Below, one piece after another: positions 1 through 8,260 of a stretch of DNA of 48,031 nucleotides (position 1 is its first letter; each line of letters opens with the position of its first letter). A program made the translations under genes and the position numbers. Under the pieces are notes generated by a model. The model did not search any database. It was not told the origin of the DNA and was given only the letters and a program-made list of their open reading frames with translations. This DNA is from Flavobacteriales bacterium (GTDB lineage Bacteria; Bacteroidota; Bacteroidia; CAIKAF01): positions 1 through 48,031 of the forward strand of contig JANWKT010000020.1 in the NCBI GenBank assembly GCA_025451235.1, read 5' to 3'.

Positions 1-116
1 CATAACCTCTTAAAGGTATTGGGGAATATAGTTTTTGAATCATTTATAAGGCGACTTTCATCAATATCATAGTCAAACAAGTAATGTTTCATGATATCAT
101 TTGTAAAAACTTTCAT
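1..116 (-). CDS. Hypothetical protein, N-terminal 38 residues only
   Basis: An ATG at 116-114 on the minus strand opens a frame that stays open to the window edge, so only the first 38 codons are present. It begins MKVFTNDIMKHYLFDYDIDE and shows no signal peptide or motif I recognise. It starts two bases after the stop codon of the upstream secreted EEP-family gene, so it is probably the next gene of the purB-to-cmk minus-strand run. Function is unknown. Confidence 0.5.
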   Translation of the reverse strand, partial: MKVFTNDIMKHYLFDYDIDESRLINDSKTIFPNTFKRL

Positions 117-118
117 AT

Positions 119-1354
119 CTACCTCACAAACTTCTTTACCACCGCCCCACTAACAGAACTCAACCGAAGAATATACATTCCTTTCTGCAGTGAAGGCACC
201 TCCATCAAAAACTGATTGTTACCAGCAACCGAATTAAAATGAGCAATGCTCGCCACGGATCCGTTGATCGTCAATATTTCTGCCCTTACTTTTTCTTCCT
301 TTAAATAATTTACATTGATCACTAGTTGATCCTCTTGTGGAAATGATAAGGAAACGTGTTGTGATGCAGGAACATCTTCTATTCCAATGGTAATATCACA
401 GGTAGCTACCTTCATCAGCACCGGTAAATGATCCGACATATTAAATAAGGCAGTATTTACATTGGCAGGCACAGAGGTATTGGCTCCCCCTTCTATCAAA
501 GCCAGGTTATAGTGATTTCCATCCTGCCCCACCGCTTTATAGGTTCCAGGAATGTATTGAGCTCCTTCCAATCCATCTCTCAAATTCTGGTTGATGAAGA
601 TAAAATCAAAACGATCATCCATTCCTCCTGTACTTCCACCACAACATCCCGGATTTGAACCTGAGCGGGTAGATTGGGTATGGATATTGTCGTAAAAACT
701 ATTGGCCTGCCATTCACCTGCCATATTGATAGGATCAATTAAACGTTGGGGACAATTTACTGTTAACTGGTTCCAGGCAGGTTCACCTGAAATAGTTACT
801 CCATAAAAATTAAAGTCCCCTCCCACCATAATATTCGTATTGGTAGGTAAAGTCCCAATATAATTGCTCAGCACCACGCATTCTGCCAAGCGATCCTGTG
901 CATTGGAAAATCCCTGGCTAGCCTTTAAGTGAACAGAAAAAATATCATACCAAATGGTATCCATCGATTCACAGGTATACACACTGTAATGGCTAATATC
1001 CCTCAAGGCAGTGCTGATCTGGTTCTGGCTAGCCAAGGTTACTTTATTGGTATTATAAAAAAGCATATTGTCGGTATCGGGTCCATCTACAAAATTAGAA
1101 GCAGCATAATAATTTACCGGTGCAACATTCAATGAATTGGTCAATAACAAGTTCACACCACTGTTGGCGGTAAATTCGGAGCAAATAAAAATATCCGGTT
1201 TTGTATATTGGATAATTTCTTTTAGGTCGTTGTACCTGGTTGGGCTTTGATCCGGATAATTGAGCAGGTTATAACTCATCACAGTTAGTGTATCCTGGGC
1301 AAAACCGACAAGAGAGATAGTCACCAAACCCAATACAAGGAAAAATCGTTTCAT
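119..1354 (-). CDS. Secreted endonuclease/exonuclease/phosphatase-family protein with T9SS type A sorting domain
   Basis: 411 residues. An N-terminal signal peptide ends near FAQ (residue 20), followed by an endonuclease/exonuclease/phosphatase fold: MSYNLLNYP (26-34), the metal-binding glutamate in CSEF (E60), SVHLKA (H142), GGDFN (D180, N182) and the C-terminal catalytic SDH (307-309). The last ~75 residues are a type A T9SS sorting domain ending GMYILRLSS...KKFVR. It should be exported by Sec, carried over the outer membrane by T9SS, and may be an extracellular nuclease or phosphodiesterase; the substrate cannot be told from sequence. An upstream in-frame TTG at 1357 exists, but the ATG at 1354 gives the better signal peptide. 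It lies four bases after the cmk stop and in the same run as porQ, so a T9SS cargo and a T9SS component are probably co-transcribed. Confidence 0.85.
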   Translation of the reverse strand: MKRFFLVLGLVTISLVGFAQDTLTVMSYNLLNYPDQSPTRYNDLKEIIQYTKPDIFICSEFTANSGVNLLLTNSLNVAPVNYYAASNFVDGPDTDNMLFYNTNKVTLASQNQISTALRDISHYSVYTCESMDTIWYDIFSVHLKASQGFSNAQDRLAECVVLSNYIGTLPTNTNIMVGGDFNFYGVTISGEPAWNQLTVNCPQRLIDPINMAGEWQANSFYDNIHTQSTRSGSNPGCCGGSTGGMDDRFDFIFINQNLRDGLEGAQYIPGTYKAVGQDGNHYNLALIEGGANTSVPANVNTALFNMSDHLPVLMKVATCDITIGIEDVPASQHVSLSFPQEDQLVINVNYLKEEKVRAEILTINGSVASIAHFNSVAGNNQFLMEVPSLQKGMYILRLSSVSGAVVKKFVR

Positions 1355-1358
1355 CAAA

Positions 1359-2060
1359 TTAAGAAATTAAGTCTTTTTTTATATGTTCAACTAACTCAAT
1401 TACGTAGTTAAGTTGCTGCTCCTTGGTCATATAGCTATTGTCTAATATAACGGCATCATCGGCCCGCATGAGTGGATCTTCCTCCCGTGTAAGGTCCTCA
1501 TGGTCACGAACCCTTTGCATTTCCATTACTTCGGCTTTGGAAACGTTGGCTCCTTTATCGCCAAGCTCCAACATTCTTCTTTCAGCCCTTATTTCGGGAT
1601 CTGCAATCATAAATATTTTGAGTTCAGCATGTGGCATGATCACAGTTCCGATATCTCTTCCATCCATGATCACTCCTTTTTGCAAACCGATCTTCTTTTG
1701 AAGTTTTTGCAATTTATCTCTAACAAACCTGTATTTACTAATGGTAGAAGCGAGGTTTCCAAGTTCCAGTGTCCGGATATAAGGCTCCACCGCTTCGTCA
1801 TTTAAAAACACTTCCGACTTCTTGGTTTCTTTATTTAAATGAAAATCCACATCCGCTTGTAATATATCTCTTTCCAATTGATGGATATCAATGATCCCTT
1901 CAGGGGTCATGAGCTTTTTGCGGACCGAAAATAAAGCAAGTGCTCGATACATCGCACCGGTATCAATATATTTATAATGTAACAGCGCTGCCAGTTCTTT
2001 GGCAATGGTACTTTTACCACAGGATGAAAATCCGTCAATAGCTATGTTGATCTTCGGCAT
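1359..2060 (-). CDS. cmk: Cytidylate kinase
   Basis: 233 residues; phosphorylates CMP and dCMP with ATP in pyrimidine nucleotide synthesis, in the cytosol. The P-loop GFSSCGKST is at residues 10-18 (a Cys replaces the more usual Ser/Gly in GxSGSGKST), followed by DTGAMYRA and MDGRDIGTVIMP, all typical of CMP kinase. The start is the ATG at 2060; an upstream TTG would add seven residues before MPKINIAIDG and is less likely. It lies just downstream of porQ, an arrangement known from other Bacteroidota, and directly precedes the secreted EEP-family gene. Confidence 0.95.
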   Translation of the reverse strand: MPKINIAIDGFSSCGKSTIAKELAALLHYKYIDTGAMYRALALFSVRKKLMTPEGIIDIHQLERDILQADVDFHLNKETKKSEVFLNDEAVEPYIRTLELGNLASTISKYRFVRDKLQKLQKKIGLQKGVIMDGRDIGTVIMPHAELKIFMIADPEIRAERRMLELGDKGANVSKAEVMEMQRVRDHEDLTREEDPLMRADDAVILDNSYMTKEQQLNYVIELVEHIKKDLIS

Positions 2061-2152
2061 AGAGAGAAACAAATATAGCAATTTGATGGAGATTTGGTGT
2101 TGAAACGCTATTTAGACGCACCACGGTACGTCTGTACAATGGGCTAAAATAA

Positions 2153-3235
2153 TTATTTGGTAACCTGGGTATCTTTTTTTACCCTTTTGTTTTTGAAGAA
2201 CCCATCAAGGTTGATATTAAGGGTAATGTGGTTGGGCGATTCGGTAACGAAATAATGTGCCCTGCTATAGCTAAAAGTAAAATGTGAGATCCGGATACCT
2301 ATTCCATAACTTAATCCTACGGCTCCATTGAGTGCATCCACTTTCATTTCACCGGCCCTTAAGAAGTTATAGGCTACCCTGAGAAATAAATGTTTTTTGA
2401 AAGGGAATAATTCGGCCCCTATAATAAAATGACGGATCAATACAGTTCCTGCTCCTATCTTGGTATCAACCGTATCCCCGGTTAATGGATCCGACTGAAA
2501 ACGGTCATCCGGATTTATATAACTCAGATCAGGTCGCTGAAGATTGGTAAAAGTGGCAAACAATTTAAGAGGTACATGCTTAAACCCTTGTGAAACTCCC
2601 AAATGGATCTCGAAAGGGGCAGCTTCATATCGACCTGGAGAATAAGGATCTAAAGTCCCCCCCATGTTCCTGAATACGGCTGAAACAGTAGTGAGTTTAT
2701 TTCGGCTTACGTATGATACACCAATATCCGAAGTGATCCCAAAGGAATTATATTCAGCATACTGTGATCCTATTAATTTTACTGATCCCCCTACATACAT
2801 CAAAGAATCGAAAAAGGGACGGGAATACCCCACATTGAATGCATAATCCCCGGCGCTGAAAGTACCTTGTATATTTCCAAACTCGTCCGTTCTTAAAAAA
2901 TCTCCATAGTTCAAAAACTGCAGACCGGCATAAAAGCTTCCGATCTTTTTCCAGGTTTTTGAATAGGCGAAATATCCCTGGCCAATGTTGGCAAAATAAG
3001 CATTGAATCCCATTACTACCTGGTTATTCATATCCGAATTAAGATTTGCAGGATTGGAATTCACAATACTCAGGTCGTTGTCGTACAAAGAAACGATGTT
3101 TCCTCCCAAGCCTTCGATCCTGGCAGTAGCGGGTATCTTTAAAAAAGCATACGTACCATTCCCACCTATCTGCGCAAATAGATTAGCGCTTACAGACATA
3201 AATAACAGGGGTATTATTTTGAAGGCTAATTTCAT
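2153..3235 (-). CDS. porQ: Type IX secretion system protein PorQ
   Basis: 360 residues. A signal peptide of about 21 residues (cleavage after LFAQ) is followed by GGNGTYAFLKIPATARIEGLG, the characteristic start of PorQ, and by alternating strands typical of a FadL/PorV-like outer-membrane beta barrel. In known systems PorQ sits in the outer membrane and, with PorU, PorV and PorZ, helps process T9SS cargo and attach it to the surface. Its presence agrees with the many sorting-domain proteins in this window. It is located between the ABC exporter (25 bases upstream) and cmk (92 bases downstream). No other T9SS core gene is in the window. Confidence 0.92.
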   Translation of the reverse strand: MKLAFKIIPLLFMSVSANLFAQIGGNGTYAFLKIPATARIEGLGGNIVSLYDNDLSIVNSNPANLNSDMNNQVVMGFNAYFANIGQGYFAYSKTWKKIGSFYAGLQFLNYGDFLRTDEFGNIQGTFSAGDYAFNVGYSRPFFDSLMYVGGSVKLIGSQYAEYNSFGITSDIGVSYVSRNKLTTVSAVFRNMGGTLDPYSPGRYEAAPFEIHLGVSQGFKHVPLKLFATFTNLQRPDLSYINPDDRFQSDPLTGDTVDTKIGAGTVLIRHFIIGAELFPFKKHLFLRVAYNFLRAGEMKVDALNGAVGLSYGIGIRISHFTFSYSRAHYFVTESPNHITLNINLDGFFKNKRVKKDTQVTK

Positions 3236-3260
3236 GGTTCTAATTTACATTTTATTCGTA

Positions 3261-5132
3261 TTATATTATATTTTTATCGGAACTCATGAACTCATCACCG
3301 TGGTGATTCGGTTCTTTAGTATCTGAAAGGCTCAGTTCATATAATTTCTTATACACCCCGTTTCTAATAATCAGTTCTTGGTGTGTTCCCGTTTCAACAA
3401 TCCTGCCATCGTCCATGACCACAATAGCGTCGGCATGCTGAATGGTGGTCAGCCTGTGAGCAATCACCAGGCTAGTCCGGTCCTGCATCAGGTTATTCAA
3501 TGCCGCTTGCACGAGTTTTTCGCTTTCATTGTCAAGGGCACTGGTAGCTTCATCCAGAATAAGGATGGGAGCATTTTTATACAATGCACGGGCAATGGCA
3601 ATCCTTTGCTTTTGTCCTCCGCTCAATTTGGTCCCCTGCTCTCCAACAGATGATTGGTATCCCTGGTCCATATGCATAATAAATTCATGGGCATGGGCCA
3701 TCCTGGCAGCTTCTTCCACCCTCTTGGGATCAGGATGTTCATCCCCAAAAGCAATGTTATTGGTCACAGTATCATTGAACAAAACAGATTGCTGGGGTAC
3801 GATCCCGATTAAACTTCTTAATGAATGGATGCTGAGGTCGCGGATGTCCTGCCCGTCGATTTCTATGGAACCTTCCTGCACATCATAAAAACGGGGCAGT
3901 AAATCTGCCAATGTAGATTTACCGGCTCCGCTCTGGCCCACCAAAGCGATGGTTTTGCCCTTGGGTATATTCAATTCGATCTCTTGCAAAACGGGTTTGA
4001 CCTGGTACTTGAAACTCACTTTTTTAAATTCTATTGTGCCGGTAAAATCATTTTTTTGGTAGGCATTGGGCTTTTCAATAATCGTATTGGGTTCATTGAT
4101 CACCGCTTCTACCCTATCCAACATAACAATACCTGTTTGCAGGTTATAAAATGAATTGGAAAACGCTTTCGCAGGAGAAATGATCTGGGAGAACATGGCG
4201 ATATAACCAATAAACACTGCTGCGTTAATCCCATTATCTAAAACAAGGTTACCTCCAAACCAGATGACCAATGCAATGATGATACTTCCCAAAAATTCAC
4301 TTACCGGTGAAGAAGCACTTCTTTTCCGGTATACTGACTTACCGAGCCTTACAAAATCTTCATTCTTCTCATCAAATTTTTTACGTAGATATTTCTCAGC
4401 GGTAAATGCTTTAATGATCTTGATGCCTCCTAAGGTCTCTTCAATCACTACCATCAGATCACTCAGAAATTTTTGTCCTTTAAAGCTCGATTTTTTTAAA
4501 CTTCTTCCCAACCGGTTAATAACAATGGCGCCAATCGGTAATAATATCAGCACGAATAAGGTAAGCTTCGGGCTCATGAACAATAATACGGCTATAGTGC
4601 CCAAAATCTGAATAGGATCTCTGATCAATGAAATAAACGAACCCATAATACTCCATTCTATTTCAACCACATCAGCACTCATCCGGGTCATGGTATCACC
4701 TTTTTTCTGGTCTGTATAATAACCAAGAGGCAAGGTGGTTAAATTATTATACATTTTTTTTCTCAGGTCCCTGATCACACCTGTTCTCATAGGCGCCAAT
4801 ACGTGCATAGAAAGATACGTAGTTAGGTTCTTTAGAAAAAACAATACAATAATACTTATACATAATAAGAGCAGCATTTTTTGTTTACTCAATCCTCCCA
4901 TCACATTCCCTGCAAAATAGTAGAGTTGATCGAGTACCGACTTAATATTATATTCGAATACGGGCTTTTGAGTGGGTAATTCAGCCTGGTTGAAAATGAT
5001 CTGTAAAAAAGGGATCACCATTGTAATGCTAAAGAGTCCGAAAAAAACAGAGAGTATGGCAAATACAGCAAAGACTCGGATGTTCTTCCTATAGGGTCTG
5101 AGATAAGGTCCGAAACGCCTGAGTCCTTTCAT
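3261..5132 (-). CDS. ABC exporter, fused membrane and ATPase domains (MsbA-like)
   Basis: 623 residues. The N-terminal half carries about six membrane helices of the type I exporter fold (residues ~15-330); the C-terminal half is the ATPase with Walker A GQSGAGKST (~397-405), signature LSGGQ (~501) and Walker B ILILDEATSALD (~520-531). It should work as a homodimer in the inner membrane. In Bacteroidota, proteins of this type next to envelope genes are usually annotated as MsbA-like lipid A or multidrug exporters; the substrate is not shown by the sequence. The start lies eight bases after the purB stop, so the two genes are probably co-transcribed, with porQ following. Confidence 0.9.
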   Translation of the reverse strand: MKGLRRFGPYLRPYRKNIRVFAVFAILSVFFGLFSITMVIPFLQIIFNQAELPTQKPVFEYNIKSVLDQLYYFAGNVMGGLSKQKMLLLLCISIIVLFFLKNLTTYLSMHVLAPMRTGVIRDLRKKMYNNLTTLPLGYYTDQKKGDTMTRMSADVVEIEWSIMGSFISLIRDPIQILGTIAVLLFMSPKLTLFVLILLPIGAIVINRLGRSLKKSSFKGQKFLSDLMVVIEETLGGIKIIKAFTAEKYLRKKFDEKNEDFVRLGKSVYRKRSASSPVSEFLGSIIIALVIWFGGNLVLDNGINAAVFIGYIAMFSQIISPAKAFSNSFYNLQTGIVMLDRVEAVINEPNTIIEKPNAYQKNDFTGTIEFKKVSFKYQVKPVLQEIELNIPKGKTIALVGQSGAGKSTLADLLPRFYDVQEGSIEIDGQDIRDLSIHSLRSLIGIVPQQSVLFNDTVTNNIAFGDEHPDPKRVEEAARMAHAHEFIMHMDQGYQSSVGEQGTKLSGGQKQRIAIARALYKNAPILILDEATSALDNESEKLVQAALNNLMQDRTSLVIAHRLTTIQHADAIVVMDDGRIVETGTHQELIIRNGVYKKLYELSLSDTKEPNHHGDEFMSSDKNII

Positions 5133-5140
5133 TGCGGGGG

Positions 5141-6493
5141 TTAAAACGTATGAATGCCTGTATAATTGTGTGGATTGATCTTTAACAACTCCTGCTTGAT
5201 CTCCTCTGATACATCCAGGCTTTGAATAAATTCATTCACTACTTCTTTGGTAATGGCTCCATGTACACGGGTAAGCTCTTTTAATTTTTCGTACGGATTC
5301 GGATATCCCTCACGGCGCAAAACAGTTTGAATGGCTTCAGCTACCACTGCATAATTATCGTCCAGGTCTTTTTTGATCCGCGGCTCATTCAGCATGAGTT
5401 TATCCAAACCTTTATTGATCGAGTTAAAAGCGATGAGGGTATGAGCTACCGGCAATCCTATATTTCTGAGCACCGTCGAATCCGTAAGATCACGTTGTAA
5501 ACGTGAAACCGGAAGTTTAGCGGCAAAAAACTCCAGCATGGCATTGGCCAATCCTAAATTGCCTTCCGCATTTTCAAAGTCGATGGGATTAACTTTATGT
5601 GGCATGGCGGATGAACCCACTTCGTTCTTGGATATTTTTTGCTTGAAATATTCCATAGACACATAGGTCCATATATCCTTGCATAGATCGCTTAAAATCG
5701 TATTTACTCTTTTCAATCCATCACACCAGGCAGCCAGGTGATCATAATGTTCGATCTGTGTGGTGGTTGTGCTTCTATGCAGTTTTAATTGACCGTTTAC
5801 AAACGAATTGGCAAAATCGGCCCAATCGATCTTCGGATAAGCCACATGATGCGCATTGAAATTCCCGGTAGCTCCGCCAAATTTCGCAGCATAAGGAACT
5901 GCCAGCAATAATTTTTCCTGGGCAACCAACCTTTCAAAGAAAACATAGATCTCCTTTCCCAACCTGGTAGGCGAGGCGGACTGACCATGCGTTTTGGCCA
6001 ACATCGAAACATCTTTCCATTCATGCGACAATACACGCAATTTATTAATGAGGTTCTGCAATTCAGGGTACAATACATTCTCATTGCAATCCTTCATACT
6101 TAACGGAATCGCAGTATTATTAATATCCTGGCTGGTAAGGCCAAAATGGATGAATTCTTTATGTTCACTTAAACCAAACTCATCCATTTTTTCTTTGATG
6201 AGATATTCCACTGCTTTTACATCGTGGTTGGTGGTTCGTTCAATTTCTTTTACACGCTTTGCATCTGCCTCGGTAAATTCCTTGTAAACATTTCTCAAGT
6301 CAGCAAATCGGTTTTTAGGGAAATCCTTCAATTGAGGCAAGGGTAATTCGCAAAGGGCAATATAATATTCAATTTCCACCCTGATCCTGTATTGGATCAA
6401 AGCGTATTCAGAAAAATACGGACTAAGCGGATGAGTGGTTTTATAATATCGGCCATCTACCGGCGAAATGGCAGTTAATTCATTCAATACCAT
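5141..6493 (-). CDS. purB: Adenylosuccinate lyase
   Basis: 450 residues, close to the length of the E. coli-type enzyme. It releases fumarate from SAICAR and from adenylosuccinate in purine synthesis. The fumarase/aspartase superfamily signature GSSAMPHKVNPIDFEN is at residues ~291-306, and the N-terminus ELTAISPVDGRYY and the HFGLTSQDIN segment are typical of the long PurB class. It is the first gene of the minus-strand run that continues through the ABC exporter, porQ and cmk. Confidence 0.96.
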   Translation of the reverse strand: MVLNELTAISPVDGRYYKTTHPLSPYFSEYALIQYRIRVEIEYYIALCELPLPQLKDFPKNRFADLRNVYKEFTEADAKRVKEIERTTNHDVKAVEYLIKEKMDEFGLSEHKEFIHFGLTSQDINNTAIPLSMKDCNENVLYPELQNLINKLRVLSHEWKDVSMLAKTHGQSASPTRLGKEIYVFFERLVAQEKLLLAVPYAAKFGGATGNFNAHHVAYPKIDWADFANSFVNGQLKLHRSTTTTQIEHYDHLAAWCDGLKRVNTILSDLCKDIWTYVSMEYFKQKISKNEVGSSAMPHKVNPIDFENAEGNLGLANAMLEFFAAKLPVSRLQRDLTDSTVLRNIGLPVAHTLIAFNSINKGLDKLMLNEPRIKKDLDDNYAVVAEAIQTVLRREGYPNPYEKLKELTRVHGAITKEVVNEFIQSLDVSEEIKQELLKINPHNYTGIHTF

Positions 6494-6583
6494 CGGAGTA
6501 TTATTAAGGAGCGAAGATAAGAAAATTTTGGGAGGGTGAAGTTGGAAAATACAAGCAAAGTTCTATGCGGGTAAGATTATTCC

Positions 6584-6955
6584 TTACATTTTATAAAAAC
6601 GAATAGTTACGCCATAATAGGAAATTTGAGGTCCACTTCTCTTAAGTGTTAAATGTGTTGAGGTTATTTCTGTGATTTTAAATCTTTCTAACGGATCATT
6701 CCCGAAAAAAATCGAATCAGGCGTTAAAGTATACGTACCGCTTTGAGGCCCCGTTGATACTGAAACCCATGTTCCATTCTGAACACCATAAGAATAATCC
6801 GAATGGAGGGAAACATGATCCGGAAGTCCAGGAAAGAAACTACTATCGAACAACATATATTGCCGATGCCAACTTCCTATATATTCCGAATTGCTGCATG
6901 AGTAAAACAATCCCAGAAATAGAATAACGAATATTGCTTGGAGTTTCTTTATCAT
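6584..6955 (-). CDS. Small lipoprotein, lipocalin-like
   Basis: 123 residues from the ATG at 6955. The N-terminus MIKKLQAIFVILFLGLFYSC is a lipoprotein signal with lipobox FYSC. The rest includes IGSWHRQY, then short strands and an SGTYTLTPDSIFFG-like segment, which resembles lipocalin-like or DUF-type proteins that measure 'GxW...Y' folds. The open frame extends upstream to 7054 and would overlap fabH, but the signal peptide fixes the start at 6955. It diverges from the FabH-like gene. Function unknown. Confidence 0.75.
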   Translation of the reverse strand: MIKKLQAIFVILFLGLFYSCSNSEYIGSWHRQYMLFDSSFFPGLPDHVSLHSDYSYGVQNGTWVSVSTGPQSGTYTLTPDSIFFGNDPLERFKITEITSTHLTLKRSGPQISYYGVTIRFYKM

Positions 6956-7006
6956 ATAAATGAGTCCTTGCCTGTTCAAATATATACATTTTAACCAACA
7001 TCCTTT

Positions 7007-7036
7007 TTGACTTATCAAAATAAATGGCTTAGTTTG
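7007..7036 (+). promoter_or_regulatory. Candidate promoter of the FabH-like gene
   Basis: TTG at 7007-7009, a 19-base spacer and TTAGTTTG at 7029-7036 approximate the Bacteroidota consensus (TTG, 17-23 bases, TAnnTTTG) with one mismatch. The ATG is only five bases further on, so the transcript would be almost leaderless; this makes the call tentative. Confidence 0.3.
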
Positions 7037-7041
7037 TTGCC

Positions 7042-8040
7042 ATGTATCAGTCAAGGATCATAGGAGCCGGACATTATGTTCCCGAAAACATTGTTACCAA
7101 CAAGGACCTGGAAAAGCTCATGAATACCACTGATGAGTGGATCACCGAGAGAACCGGCATTAAAGAAAGAAGATATTTTACCGAAGGGAAAGATACCACC
7201 TCTTTAATGGGTTTCAAAGCTGCCGAAAAAGCCATCCAACATGCAGGAATTGAAAAGAACGAAATCGATATGATCGTTTTTGCCACCCTCAGTCCTGATT
7301 ATTATTTCCCGGGTTGTGGAGTATTGCTTCAAAAAGAATTAGGACTTCCGAATATTGCTGCCTTGGATGTCCGCAATCAATGCTCCGGATTTATTTATGG
7401 TTTATCGGTGGCCGATCAGTTTATCAAGACCGGAATGTATAGAACGGTTTTGGTAGTAGGTTCCGAAACCCAATCTAATTTTGTGGAATACAGTGACCGG
7501 CACAGGCATATAGCCGTTATTTTTGGAGATGGTGCTGGAGCGGTTATTTTACAAAGGTCAGAAGAAAAACAAAAAGGTATCCTCTCCACCCATTTATACA
7601 GCGATGGAAACCTGGCTGAAGAACTATATTGTCCGCATCCCGGTACCCGCCTCAAAAACCGTATCACTCCAGAAATGATCACTGATGGAAGTTTGTTGGC
7701 CCATATGAATGGTAACCTCGTTTTCAAACATGCGGTGAACCGTTTCGAAGAATGTATTTCCACCGCATTAACACATAACCAATATACAATTACCGATCTT
7801 GATCTGTTGATCCCTCACCAGGCCAATTTACGGATCGCTGATTTTATTGCACGCAAGTTCCAGCTCCCGGATGAAAAAGTTTTCAATAATATCCAAAAAT
7901 ATGGGAACACCACGGCAGCCAGCATCCCCATTGCTTTAAGCGAAGCATGGGCTGAGGGAAGAGTAAAAGAAAATACACTGGTTTGTATGGCTGCATTCGG
8001 GAGTGGATTTACCTGGGCATCTGCTTTAATAAGAATGTAA
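7042..8040 (+). CDS. 3-oxoacyl-ACP synthase III family protein (FabH-like)
   Basis: 332 residues. Condenses an acyl-CoA primer with malonyl-ACP at the start of fatty acid synthesis, or a related reaction. The thiolase-fold catalytic triad is intact: Cys114 in NQCSGF, His259 in PHQAN, Asn289 in GNTTAASIP. The N-terminus (GHYVPENIVTNKDLE..., TTDEWITERTGI) is typical of KAS III. It is not next to plsX or other fab genes, so it may be a second, specialised KAS III rather than the housekeeping copy; hence no gene symbol. It is followed by a 170-base repeat element. Confidence 0.88.
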   Translation: MYQSRIIGAGHYVPENIVTNKDLEKLMNTTDEWITERTGIKERRYFTEGKDTTSLMGFKAAEKAIQHAGIEKNEIDMIVFATLSPDYYFPGCGVLLQKELGLPNIAALDVRNQCSGFIYGLSVADQFIKTGMYRTVLVVGSETQSNFVEYSDRHRHIAVIFGDGAGAVILQRSEEKQKGILSTHLYSDGNLAEELYCPHPGTRLKNRITPEMITDGSLLAHMNGNLVFKHAVNRFEECISTALTHNQYTITDLDLLIPHQANLRIADFIARKFQLPDEKVFNNIQKYGNTTAASIPIALSEAWAEGRVKENTLVCMAAFGSGFTWASALIRM

Positions 8041-8044
8041 TTTG

Positions 8045-8214
8045 GGGCGCCCTCCCTATGCTGCGGGCTCGCTTTCGCTCGGCCTTTTCTCAATAGGCAA
8101 TTGGCAACAAGCAATAGACAAAAATTGTATCGTAATCCCATGAGAGCATTGCTTATTGTCAATTACGTATTGCCTATTGGTAAAGGGCCAAGCCCTTCGC
8201 AGCGGTGGCGCAAC
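8045..8214. repeat. 170-bp imperfect palindromic element, copy 1
   Basis: A large imperfect inverted repeat lies between the FabH-like gene and the next CDS. The inner arms are at 8091-8120 (CAATAGGCAATTGG...) and 8150-8179 (...ACGTATTGCCTATTG). The two ends differ: the left end has GGGCGCCC and CGGGCTCGC...GCTCGGCC, the right end reads GAAGGGCTTGGCCC and GCGCCACCG on its complement. A second copy of the same size lies in opposite orientation at 23651-23821. It contains no open frame of note and no transposase. Confidence 0.7.
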
Positions 8215-8260
8215 TGATGTTCCAAATTTATTCGTATATTTATATATCTAATTTAGAAGC

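Noticed and set aside
2114-2133. AGACG...CGTCT hairpin as a terminator between porQ and cmk
   Set aside because: Only five base pairs with a ten-base loop and no T-run; not distinguishable from chance.
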